Positions 55,654 to 63,854 of a DNA stretch of 64,000 nt are shown here, piece by piece. The DNA comes from Corynebacterium sp. CNJ-954. GTDB taxonomy: Bacteria > Actinomycetota > Actinomycetes > Mycobacteriales > Mycobacteriaceae. Every line of letters begins with the position of its first letter. Position 1 is the stretch's first letter. The translations under genes and the position numbers were made by a program. The notes beneath the pieces are model-generated. The model was not told the DNA's origin. It saw only the letters and a list, made by a program, of their open reading frames with translations, and made no database searches. The stretch covers positions 94,987 to 158,986 of the forward strand of contig NZ_MKKI01000001.1 of NCBI RefSeq assembly GCF_001942345.1, in the 5' to 3' direction.

Positions 55654-56855
55654 CCCACACACCGGTGACCTGGGACGAGGCCCGTGCCCGCGTTCTCGAC
55701 GCCTGCCGTACGCCCGGCACGCAGGATCGCACCGTGCGCCGCTCCCCCGTCCCCGGCGACGTGACCGCCGCCCCGGTGACCGCGCCGGTGGACGTGCCGC
55801 ACTACACGTCCTCGGCGATGGACGGCTTCGCGGTGAACGGTCCCGGGCCGTGGACGTTGCTCGCTCTGCCGGTGACCGGGGCGCACGGACGCAATGTGCA
55901 CAACACCGGCGGTGCGCTCGACATCGGTCAGGCGCTGCCGGTACTCACCGGGTCGCTGCTACCGGACGGCACGACGGCGGTGGTGCGTTCGGAGAACAGC
56001 CGCGTCAGTAACACCGATGACACCGACGGCCCGTCCCTCACCGCCGACTACCCAGGCGACGGCAGGGACATCCGCCCGGCCGGGCAGGAGTGGGCGTGCG
56101 GGGAGACCCTTGTCGATGCCGGGGTGGTGCTCGGCCCCGGTCACTGCGCGATGCTCGCAGTCTGTGGAGTCGACGAGATCGAACTCGTCTCCCCTCCCCG
56201 GGTCGCGTGCGCATTCACCGGCAATGAGGTCATCGACCACGGTGTCCCCGCCCCCGGGGAGGTCCGCGACGCCTTCGGGGTCTCCTTCCCTGCACTGCTC
56301 GCCGGCAGGGGCGCGGACGTCGTCTGCACCGACCGGGTGCCGGACGATCCGGTGGCGGTGGAGGACTGGCTGCGGCGCCCTGACGTGCAGGACGCCGACC
56401 TGGTCGTCATGACCGGCGGGTCGGGTCGTTCCGGTCAGGACTTCGCCCGACGTTTCATCACCCGCGTCGCCGACGACGTCCTCGCCGACGAGGTCGCCTG
56501 TCAGCCGGCGCACCCGACATTGGTCATCCGACGCTCAGAGCAGCTGGTCTTCGGCGTCCCCGGTAATCCTTTCGCCGCGCATGCCGCACTGCATTCTTTC
56601 GTCGCTCCGGCGGTCGCGGTGCTGTCCGGACGCGGCGACGCCGAAGTCCTCCACGGGACGACCACCGGGACAGTCGGTCCGCTGCATCGTGACCGGGTTC
56701 GACTGTTGCCCGCCCGCGTGAATGACGGCGAACTCGCCCCGGTCCCCGGCGCGCATTCCCACATGCTCAGCGGTTATGCGGTGGCCGACGCGCTGATGGT
56801 CGTCCCGTCCGACGGCCTCTCCCCCGGCGACGCCGTGCGCTACATCGGGGTCTGA
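55650..56855 (+). CDS. MoeA-like molybdopterin molybdenumtransferase, divergent copy
   Basis: The 401-residue protein has the MoeA body: YTSSAMDGFAVNG (substrate lid), AFTGNEVIDHG where MoeA usually has TGDE, GGSGRSGQDFARRF in place of the SGGVSVGDYD loop, and VFGVPGNPFAAH. The changed loops suggest altered substrate or activity. The ATG at 55650 overlaps the mobA stop. A second, more conventional MoeA is encoded at 59356-60654. Confidence 0.82.
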   Translation: MTHTPVTWDEARARVLDACRTPGTQDRTVRRSPVPGDVTAAPVTAPVDVPHYTSSAMDGFAVNGPGPWTLLALPVTGAHGRNVHNTGGALDIGQALPVLTGSLLPDGTTAVVRSENSRVSNTDDTDGPSLTADYPGDGRDIRPAGQEWACGETLVDAGVVLGPGHCAMLAVCGVDEIELVSPPRVACAFTGNEVIDHGVPAPGEVRDAFGVSFPALLAGRGADVVCTDRVPDDPVAVEDWLRRPDVQDADLVVMTGGSGRSGQDFARRFITRVADDVLADEVACQPAHPTLVIRRSEQLVFGVPGNPFAAHAALHSFVAPAVAVLSGRGDAEVLHGTTTGTVGPLHRDRVRLLPARVNDGELAPVPGAHSHMLSGYAVADALMVVPSDGLSPGDAVRYIGV

Positions 56856-56874
56856 CCCACCCGTAGGATCAACG

Positions 56875-57744
56875 TCAGTCCCGGTACAGTTCCCCGCCCG
56901 GCGTGGTCCCCCGGTTCAGCCAGGCGTAGACCCCGCCGATGAGCAGCCCGCCGCCGATCGCGTTGCCGACCAGCGCCAGCCCCCAGTTCGTCAGCACATT
57001 GGACCAGGTCAGAGAGTCAAGCACCCCGGCGCCGGCGGCGAACCCGTCACCCAGCCCGAAGAACGCGAGGGTGAACAGGGAGAAGTTGGCGATGAGGTGC
57101 TCCAGACCCAGGACCACGAAGACCGCGATCACGAGGTGGGTGAACAGGAACTTGCCGGCGTAGTCCTTGATCAGCAGCCCACCGACGATGGCGATGTTCA
57201 CCACGAAGTTCGCCACGACAGCCTCAAGGAAGATGCCGGAGGGCTCCTTGGTGAGCTTACCGTCGGCCAGGCTCGCGATCAGGTGGTCCGCCCCGAGGCC
57301 TCCGAGTTTGGCGGACTGGCCGAGAACGACGGCGACGACGACCGCGCCGACGAGGTTGAAGACTGTCGTGACGATGACCATCCACACCGCACGTCCCCAG
57401 CTGAGGTAGCCGCGGGCGGCGCCGAAGGCGGCGAACATCATCGTGCCGGTGGCGAGTTCCGCGCCGAGCTGGAGGATCATCGCCAGGCCGATGAAGAACA
57501 GCAGGCCGAAGACCACGGGACCCAGCCCCGGAGCCAGGTGTTCGACGGCGTTGCCGCACACGGCGGCGAAGGCGGTGCCGAGGGTCAGGTAGGCTCCGGC
57601 GAGAACGGCGCGTACGGCGTAGCGGGGGTGGTCGTCGTCGAACAGTGCGGCCTTCTTGCGCACCGCGGCGTCCGCGGCCGTGTTGAAGGCGCCGGCGAAC
57701 GGGGCCGTGTGGGGTGCTGCTTCAGTCGCTGTGTCGTGAGTCAC
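56875..57744 (-). CDS. Formate/nitrite transporter (FNT) family channel
   Basis: FNT proteins are pentameric channels for formate, nitrite or related anions. The 289-residue protein has six or so hydrophobic segments with the family runs AVRAVLAGAYLTLGTAFAAV and AVVANFVVNIAIVGG. The GTG at 57744 is supported by a -10 box 8 bases upstream. Its closeness to fdhF and the cofactor genes favours formate as the cargo, but nitrite cannot be excluded. Confidence 0.88.
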   Translation of the reverse strand: MTHDTATEAAPHTAPFAGAFNTAADAAVRKKAALFDDDHPRYAVRAVLAGAYLTLGTAFAAVCGNAVEHLAPGLGPVVFGLLFFIGLAMILQLGAELATGTMMFAAFGAARGYLSWGRAVWMVIVTTVFNLVGAVVVAVVLGQSAKLGGLGADHLIASLADGKLTKEPSGIFLEAVVANFVVNIAIVGGLLIKDYAGKFLFTHLVIAVFVVLGLEHLIANFSLFTLAFFGLGDGFAAGAGVLDSLTWSNVLTNWGLALVGNAIGGGLLIGGVYAWLNRGTTPGGELYRD

Positions 57745-57752
57745 GTCGGGTC

Positions 57753-57758
57753 AGGTTA
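57753..57758 (-). promoter_or_regulatory. Candidate leaderless -10 box for the FNT channel
   Basis: On the minus strand TAACCT ends 8 bases before the GTG at 57744. Confidence 0.5.
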
Positions 57759-57892
57759 CTCCGGGAACACCGGTGGCGACGAAGAGACTTTCGCCGTGAC
57801 CGAACGGTGCGCCCCCACGCGGAATGCCATCTGAACTGCGGTGACGTTACTCCGTCGGACGCCACCGCCGAACACGCGTCCGGTGAAAACTG

Positions 57893-58384
57893 TCACCGTC
57901 CCCAGATCCGGTCGCCGACCACCGTGCGGTAGAGGATCCCCAGGACCGCGACGACCAGTGCACCGACGAGCACGGGTTCAAGCAGGTAGTGCCAGGACTC
58001 GCCACCGGCGGTCACCAGCATCGGCATCGTCGCTGCCGGCGGGTGGAGAATCCGCAGTCCGGTCATCAGCATTGCCGCGGCGCCGGTCGCCAGCGCCAGG
58101 GACCACCACTCCGACGGCAGGAAGGAGAACAGGACCACGGCGGCAGTCGTCGACACGAGGTAACCGCCGACGATGTTCAGCGGTTGCGACAGCGGTGCCG
58201 CCGGCAGGATGAACAGCAGGACGCAGGTCGCTCCGAGGCTGGCCATGAAGAACGGGTGTCCGGACAGTTCGCTGAGCCCGCTGAGCAACGCCACCGCCAC
58301 GATCACGGCAGCGGTGGACAGGACGAGCCCACCCAGGGGCATACGCGGCTGCACCGGGGTGAGCAGTCTGCGTAGTGCGTTCAC
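57893..58384 (-). CDS. HPP family membrane protein
   Basis: The 163-residue protein has four hydrophobic segments and the family motif GLRILHPPAATMPMLV (the HPP signature). Some HPP proteins are implicated in nitrite transport; a role here is unknown. The GTG start overlaps the stop of the LysR gene (GTGA), so the two are coupled. Confidence 0.85.
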   Translation of the reverse strand: MNALRRLLTPVQPRMPLGGLVLSTAAVIVAVALLSGLSELSGHPFFMASLGATCVLLFILPAAPLSQPLNIVGGYLVSTTAAVVLFSFLPSEWWSLALATGAAAMLMTGLRILHPPAATMPMLVTAGGESWHYLLEPVLVGALVVAVLGILYRTVVGDRIWGR

Positions 58385-59271
58385 CCGCGCGCAGCTTCGT
58401 CGAGGGCCCCGATCAGCATCGGACGTGGACGCGTGTCCAGCCTCACCAGCGCCACGTCCAGGTCGACCTTTGGGGCGGTCAACGGCAGTGAGGCGAGGTC
58501 GCCGGACTCCGCGACCGACGACGGGACCACCGCCACCCAGTTCCCCGTCGCCGCCAGAGCGCGCAGCGAGCCGACGGAGGTGGTCTCCACGGCGGGGGTC
58601 ACCGATGCCCCGACATCCTCCATGGCCCGGTCGAAGCCTTTCCTGGCCAGCATGTTTCGCCCCAGCAGTGCGACAGGCAGGTGCTCGAGATCCGCGCCGG
58701 TGACGTGGCCGTCGAAGCGGTCCATCGTCTCACGGCGTCCGACGACACTGAAGTGCACGGAGCCCATGGTCGTGAGCCGGACAGCACCCTGCTGTCCGGT
58801 ACGGGTGTGCCCGCGCGCGGCCCCGGGGTGGATGACCCCGGCGTCGAGTTCGTGGTTGAGCACCCGGGAGACGATGTCTTCGCTGGTGAGGTCGGCGACA
58901 AGGTCGACACGGACCGACGGGTTGGCGTCGACGAGCCGACCGAGGAGTTCCGCGGCACGGTCAGCGGCCGACGGGATCGCGCCGAAGCGGACGGTGACGT
59001 CCAGGTGACCGCGCCGGTAGGCGAGGTCCTGGGTCAGCGAGCGTTGGTCGGCGTTGATACGACGGGCGTAGTCGAGGACGAGCCGCCCCTCCCCGGTCAA
59101 CCCACGGTAGGTCGACTTGCCCCGGTTGACCAGTGGGAAACCTACCTCCGTCTCGAGCTTGCGGATGGCCTCGGAGAGGGTCGACGTGGACACGTAGCAG
59201 GATTCCGCGGCGCGGCCGAAGTGTTCCTCCCGGGCGAGGGCCTCGAAGTAGGCGAGTTGGGACAGCAGCAT
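58381..59271 (-). CDS. LysR-family transcriptional regulator
   Basis: The 296-residue protein has an N-terminal helix-turn-helix (YFEALAREEHFGRAAESCYV, then STSTLSEAIRKLETEVGFPL) and a C-terminal two-lobed effector domain from about residue 90. It forms an operon with the HPP gene. Its location between the formate channel and moeA-modBA suggests it controls part of the molybdenum/formate block, but the effector is unknown. Confidence 0.88.
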   Translation of the reverse strand: MLLSQLAYFEALAREEHFGRAAESCYVSTSTLSEAIRKLETEVGFPLVNRGKSTYRGLTGEGRLVLDYARRINADQRSLTQDLAYRRGHLDVTVRFGAIPSAADRAAELLGRLVDANPSVRVDLVADLTSEDIVSRVLNHELDAGVIHPGAARGHTRTGQQGAVRLTTMGSVHFSVVGRRETMDRFDGHVTGADLEHLPVALLGRNMLARKGFDRAMEDVGASVTPAVETTSVGSLRALAATGNWVAVVPSSVAESGDLASLPLTAPKVDLDVALVRLDTRPRPMLIGALDEAARG

Positions 59272-59278
59272 GACTGCG

Positions 59279-59284
59279 ACCCTA
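59279..59284 (-). promoter_or_regulatory. Candidate leaderless -10 box for the LysR gene
   Basis: TAGGGT on the minus strand ends 7 bases before the ATG at 59271. Confidence 0.5.
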
Positions 59285-59355
59285 CCTGACCGGCGGTGTC
59301 AGGTCATACCGTCCGACATCTCGCGATCTGTCCGGCGGTACCGGATGAGTGCCTC

Positions 59356-60654
59356 CTACAGCGGATACACACTCACGACGGCACCCCGGTCAAGGTCTTT
59401 CCCCGCCGGGATGCGGGCCAGACAGTCCGCCTCCGCCGACTGTGCCAACAGGTGCGAGCCGGTCCCGCCGACGGGAGTGACGGTGACAACGGCTCCGTGG
59501 GCTCCGTGGGTTCCGTGGGCTCCGTCGTCTGCCCCGACCTCCCTCCTCGCCCGCAGGAAGCAGTCACGGCCGACCAAGCCCTGCACCGGCGTGGTGAGTC
59601 GACCGGTGACCGTCTCCTCCACCTCCCCGAGCACCGGGGCGATGAAGAGCCGGAAGCTCACTGCCGTGGAGACCGGGTTCCCCGGCAGGCACACCACGGG
59701 CACACCGTGGAAACGGGCCAGCCCCTGCGGCCCGCCGGGTTGCTGGGCGACGTGGCCGAACCAGCCGGCCTCCACCCCGGTACCGCTCTGCAGCACCTGG
59801 CGCACCACCTCGAAGCGTCCGTGACTGATCCCACCACTGGTCACCACCGCGTCCGGACGTGCCCGGTCAACCGCATCGGCCAGCGAGACACGGAAAGCAT
59901 CCGGGTTGTCGCTGGTACGCACCGTGCCGGCGACGACGATGTCGTGGGCGGCGCACAGCGCCTCCAGCATCGGCCCATTGGCGTCGCGGATGGACGCCGC
60001 ACCGGGGATGTCCCCGGCGCTACCGATCTCGTCACCGCCGGTGACCACCACGATGCGGGCACGACGCCGTACCGGGAGTCCGGTGATGCCCTGTGCCGCG
60101 GCGACGCCGACGGTGCGGGGGTTCACGCGGTGCCCGGCAGGCAACAGGACGGCCCCCGCGCGGATGTCGGAGCCGCGGGTCCGCACGAACTGCCCTGCCG
60201 GTGCGGCGGGGACGGTGACGGTGACGGTGACCGGCTCACCGTTGTCCCCGTTATCGCTGCTGCCGTTGCCGTCACTGCCGAGGAACTCCGACGGCTCACA
60301 TGCCTCGACCGGCACGACGGCGGCGGTGCCGGCAGGCAGGCGTGCTCCCGTCATCACCGGGATGACCCGCTCATCCACCCCGGCCGCGAGCCCGGTGAGA
60401 CCGGTGAGGATGTCACGGGGGTCGGCCCCGGCGGGAATCGTCGGGCCGACGGGGAAGGTGCCGCCGGCCAGATGCGCGTCACCGAGCGCATAACCGTCCA
60501 TCTGGGAGTTGTCGAAGCGCGGAGAGTCCTCGACGGCCGTGACGTCAGCCACCAGGCGGCGTCCCACGGCGTCGGCGGGCGCCGCGTGCTCGACCGGCGA
60601 CTCCCCGAACAGCGCACGGACAGCGGCGAGATGGTCTTCAGGTGTACGCGCCAC
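59356..60654 (-). CDS. moeA: Molybdopterin molybdenumtransferase MoeA
   Basis: MoeA inserts molybdate into adenylated molybdopterin. The 432-residue protein has the MoeA runs DNSQMDGYALGDAHL, PVMTGARLPAGTAAVVP, VTGGDEIGSAGDIPG, TSGGISHGRFEVVR and VVCLPGNPVSTAVSFRLF. The GTG at 60654 has AAGGGAG upstream. Two in-frame microsatellites occur, one near 59493-59519 (His-Gly repeats) and one near 60210-60230 (Val-Thr repeats). It follows modB by 29 bases, forming modA-modB-moeA. Confidence 0.93.
   Translation of the reverse strand: MARTPEDHLAAVRALFGESPVEHAAPADAVGRRLVADVTAVEDSPRFDNSQMDGYALGDAHLAGGTFPVGPTIPAGADPRDILTGLTGLAAGVDERVIPVMTGARLPAGTAAVVPVEACEPSEFLGSDGNGSSDNGDNGEPVTVTVTVPAAPAGQFVRTRGSDIRAGAVLLPAGHRVNPRTVGVAAAQGITGLPVRRRARIVVVTGGDEIGSAGDIPGAASIRDANGPMLEALCAAHDIVVAGTVRTSDNPDAFRVSLADAVDRARPDAVVTSGGISHGRFEVVRQVLQSGTGVEAGWFGHVAQQPGGPQGLARFHGVPVVCLPGNPVSTAVSFRLFIAPVLGEVEETVTGRLTTPVQGLVGRDCFLRARREVGADDGAHGTHGAHGAVVTVTPVGGTGSHLLAQSAEADCLARIPAGKDLDRGAVVSVYPL
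59493..59519 (-). repeat. 9-base tandem repeat inside moeA
   Basis: Three units of CTCCGTGGG (the last with one change) encode a Gly-Ala/Thr-His repeat near the C-terminus of MoeA. The unit keeps the frame. Confidence 0.82.
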
Positions 60655-60683
60655 GGTGGGCTCCCTTCCTCGTGTTACCTCTG

Positions 60684-61487
60684 CTACCTCTGCATCCGGC
60701 GCACCACGGCGATCCCTCCGACGACGAACACGTAGATGCCGATGAGCATGATGCATGCACCGAGGGCACGGTCCATGTCATTGGCGCTGAGACCGAGTTC
60801 GACGAGCAGCGGGATGGTGCGGGTCTCCCCTGCGACGTTACCGGCGAACGTGAGCGTCGCCCCGTACTCCGACAACGCCCGGGCGAAACTTAACACGGTT
60901 CCGGCGGCTATGCCGGGCCAGGCGACGGGCACGAGCACGCGACGGACCGTCTGCCAGCGGGACGCGCCGTCCAACGCCGCGGCCTCGGACAGTGCCACCG
61001 GGATGCCGCGCAGCGCGGTGACCGTGGTGGACACGAAGAACGGCAGCGAGACGAACACCTGCACCACGATCACGGCGAGGGAGGTGTAGGCGACGTGGAC
61101 GCCGACGTTCTCGAGCCAACTGCCGAGCAGGCCGCGTCGTCCCCAGAAGAACACCAGTGCCAGACCCGAGACCACCGGGGAGAGCACCAACGGCGCGTAG
61201 ACGATCAGCTGGACGGCCTCTCCCCTGCCGGGGTGCCGGCGCATCAGTTCCACCAGCCACATCGACAACGGTAGGCCGAGGCCGATGCACAGGACGGTGG
61301 CGGCCACCGCGGTGCTCAGCGACAACGTCAGCGACTGCACGGCCGCCGGGTCGGTGACCAGTTCCACCGCCCGGCCCCAGGGGATGTTCAGCAGCAGGGC
61401 GAGAAGCGGCCCGACCAGCAGAAGAACCGCGGCCAGCGCGATGCACGCGACGGCCGCGGGGACGGAGGTGACGGGTTTACGCTGCAC
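60684..61487 (-). CDS. modB: Molybdate ABC transporter permease ModB
   Basis: ModB is the membrane channel of the molybdate importer. The 267-residue protein has about six membrane helices and the EAA loop LSEAAALDGASRWQTVRRVL that contacts the ATPase. Its start overlaps the end of modA by 11 bases. No modC ATPase gene follows; moeA comes next. Confidence 0.93.
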   Translation of the reverse strand: MQRKPVTSVPAAVACIALAAVLLLVGPLLALLLNIPWGRAVELVTDPAAVQSLTLSLSTAVAATVLCIGLGLPLSMWLVELMRRHPGRGEAVQLIVYAPLVLSPVVSGLALVFFWGRRGLLGSWLENVGVHVAYTSLAVIVVQVFVSLPFFVSTTVTALRGIPVALSEAAALDGASRWQTVRRVLVPVAWPGIAAGTVLSFARALSEYGATLTFAGNVAGETRTIPLLVELGLSANDMDRALGACIMLIGIYVFVVGGIAVVRRMQR

Positions 61488-62346
61488 CGAAGCCGTAGGA
61501 CTCCAGGATGGCGCGGGCGCGGTCGGACGTCAGCCACCGGAGGAACTCGGACGCGGCGTCATTGTCCTCGCCTGCGGCGGTCAGGGCTGCGGGGTACTTG
61601 TTGGGTTCGACACCGTCGAGGTCGAAGACCTCGACCTCACCGTCGGTGGAGTTCTCCTGCAGCGCCTTCGCGTCCGTGGAGTAGATGAATCCGACGTCCG
61701 CCTCACCGGTGGCCAGTTTCGTGGAGACGTCGGAGACATTCGCCTCCTCGGAGACTGTCGACGGTCCGAGACCGTGACCGTCGTCCTCACGCTCGTCGAG
61801 GTAGTCGTTGGCGAGGGTGCCGCAGGGCACACCGTCGGCGCAGACGGCGAGACGGAAGTCGGCGGTGGTGGACAGGTCGTCGACGGAGTCGAAGCCCGCC
61901 GGATTACCCGGCGCGGTCGCCAGCACCAGGCGGTTGGTGGCGATGGTCTCCGGTTCAGCACCGTCGAACTCGGGCAGGTCGAGGGCGGCGTCCATGTTCT
62001 CCTCGTCGGCGCTGATGAACACATCGGCGTCCGCACCCTGTTCGATCTGCTGGACCAGCTTGGAGGAACCGGCGAAGTTGAACTCCAGCTCCGCGCCGTC
62101 GTTGTCCTCGGCGAAGGCCTCTGCCAGCTCGTCGCCGGCATTGTTCAGCGACGCTGCGGCGAAGACCTCGACCGTCCCGGCACTGCCGGAGGCGCCGTCG
62201 GTGGTGTCGGTGGACTCGTCGGAGTCACCCGAGGTGGAACACGCGGAGGCGAACAGCAGACCGGCGCCGGTGACGGCGACACTGAAGGCGCGGAGGACGC
62301 CGAGGGGGCGGCGGCGTCCGGTGTGGGGACCGGTGGTGACGGACAT
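61477..62346 (-). CDS. modA: Molybdate ABC transporter substrate-binding lipoprotein ModA
   Basis: ModA captures molybdate outside the cell. The 289-residue protein has a basic signal peptide with a lipobox ending ASAC (C36), then the class II binding-protein body: VEVFAAASLNNAGDELAEAF, FAGSSKLVQQIEQGADADVF and the C-terminal EASEFLRWL-like run DAASEFLRWLTSDRARAILE. It is the first gene of modA-modB-moeA. The 209-base space shared with moaA has two GTTACGC repeats (62365-62371 and 62384-62390) that may be an operator. Confidence 0.94.
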   Translation of the reverse strand: MSVTTGPHTGRRRPLGVLRAFSVAVTGAGLLFASACSTSGDSDESTDTTDGASGSAGTVEVFAAASLNNAGDELAEAFAEDNDGAELEFNFAGSSKLVQQIEQGADADVFISADEENMDAALDLPEFDGAEPETIATNRLVLATAPGNPAGFDSVDDLSTTADFRLAVCADGVPCGTLANDYLDEREDDGHGLGPSTVSEEANVSDVSTKLATGEADVGFIYSTDAKALQENSTDGEVEVFDLDGVEPNKYPAALTAAGEDNDAASEFLRWLTSDRARAILESYGFGAA

Positions 62347-62555
62347 CGTGATCAGCTCTCAGAAGTTACGCAGGCAAAATATGGTTACGCTGGAATCGTA
62401 CTACCCCGCCCGGTGCCACCACCCCGGAAAGCACCGGCCCGACAACCTGCTGTGCCGGACCGGCGTTCGGAGCTGCCGGACGCCCCCGGTTCGCGGCATC
62501 CCCCTGTGTCAGGGTAGACCGGTAGGCAACGACGTCAATCCACGGAGGTGATCCG

Positions 62556-63599
62556 GTGACCGCTTCAACTGTGCCGTCCGCACTGCGACTCACCGACCGG
62601 TGGGGACGCACCGCCGACGATCTGCGCATCTCGCTGATCGACAAGTGCAACCTGCGCTGCACCTACTGCATGCCTGCTGAGGGCCTGCCGTGGTTGAAGA
62701 AGGACGAGCTGCTCACCGCGGAGGAGGCCGTCCGCCTCGCCGACATCGGTGTGCGCGTACTCGGGGTGAAGGACATCCGCTTCACCGGTGGCGAGCCTTT
62801 GGTACGTAAGGACCTGGCCGACATCATCCGCGGTGTACGCAGGCTGCACCCGAGGGTGTCGATCTCGATCACGACGAACGGCATCGGCCTGGACAAGCGC
62901 ATCGGCGAGCTGGTGGAAGCCGGGCTGACTCGGGTGAACGTCTCCCTGGACACCGTCGACCGGGAGACGTTCACCGCCCTGACGCGGCGCGACCGTCTTC
63001 CCCAGGTAATGGCGGGGCTGAAGGCCGCGAAAGACGCGGGTCTGGAGCCGGTGAAGGTCAATGCGGTGATGATGCGTGGGCTCAACGACCACGGTGCGGT
63101 GGATCTGGCGCAGTGGTGCCTGGACCACGGCTACCAGTTACGTTTCATCGAGCAGATGCCGTTGGACGCCGACCGGTCGTGGGCGCGGGAGAACCTGGTC
63201 TCCGGGGCGGAGATCAGGTCGGCGTTGTCCGAGCGGTTCGTCCTGCGCGAGGACCCGGCACCGCGTGGTTCCGCACCGGCACAGCTGTGGGAGGTCTACG
63301 GGAGCGACGGCGGGAAACGCGGCACAGTGGGAATCATCGCCTCGGTGACGGAGTCTTTCTGTGCGGCATGTTCACGCACCCGCATCACCGCGGACGGGAA
63401 GATCCGCAGCTGCCTGTTCTCGAACGAAGAGACCGACCTGATGGGCCTGCTACGCGGGGACGCCTCCGACGAGGACGTGGCCCTGGAGTGGTCGCGGGCG
63501 ATGTGGGGCAAGCCCCGCGCCTACGGGTCAGACGAGATCACGCTGAATGACGAAGGATACGTCCAGCCGGAACGCACCATGAGCGCCATCGGCGGGTGA
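62556..63599 (+). CDS. moaA: GTP 3',8-cyclase MoaA (radical SAM)
   Basis: MoaA starts molybdopterin synthesis by cyclising GTP. The 347-residue protein has the radical-SAM cluster C31, C35, C38 (DKCNLRCTYCMP), the second 4Fe-4S site C269, C272, C286 (CAACSRTR ... SC) and the functional C-terminal Gly-Gly. The GTG at 62556 has GGAGG seven bases upstream. It is divergent from modA. Confidence 0.97.
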   Translation: MTASTVPSALRLTDRWGRTADDLRISLIDKCNLRCTYCMPAEGLPWLKKDELLTAEEAVRLADIGVRVLGVKDIRFTGGEPLVRKDLADIIRGVRRLHPRVSISITTNGIGLDKRIGELVEAGLTRVNVSLDTVDRETFTALTRRDRLPQVMAGLKAAKDAGLEPVKVNAVMMRGLNDHGAVDLAQWCLDHGYQLRFIEQMPLDADRSWARENLVSGAEIRSALSERFVLREDPAPRGSAPAQLWEVYGSDGGKRGTVGIIASVTESFCAACSRTRITADGKIRSCLFSNEETDLMGLLRGDASDEDVALEWSRAMWGKPRAYGSDEITLNDEGYVQPERTMSAIGG

Positions 63600-63854
63600 C
63601 GATAGCCGGTGTAGTAGCTGCTGGTCCACCCATCTCGCCCCCTAAAGTGACTTTCTACGACGGGTGTTCCGTCTCATCATCTTCGCCATCAGCCCACGAA
63701 CCTGAGGCGTAGTCGTAGGTGATCTCATTTCCCTCGTCATCGATCCTCCAATACCAGCCAGTCAACTTCTCACCGGTTGAATCGAAGTCGCCGCCGTGCT
63801 CAGACTCTGGAGCGACGAATTCGGACCAGAGTAGTCAACCGAGGACAGTATCAA
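63600..63854. other. Lower-GC region after moaA
   Basis: These 255 bases have visibly lower GC content and different codon texture from the rest of the window. They hold only a minus-strand fragment (63655-63834) without a start codon. No mobile-element gene is visible. Confidence 0.55.
63655..63834 (-). pseudogene. Possible gene remnant of unknown family
   Basis: The minus strand is open for about 59 codons (with WSEFVAPESEHGGDFD and KLTGWYWRIDDEGNEITYDY) and ends in TAG. It has a coding-like acidic composition but no start codon, and a stop lies just upstream. It may be the tail of a broken gene or a small foreign gene. The family is not recognised. Confidence 0.35.
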
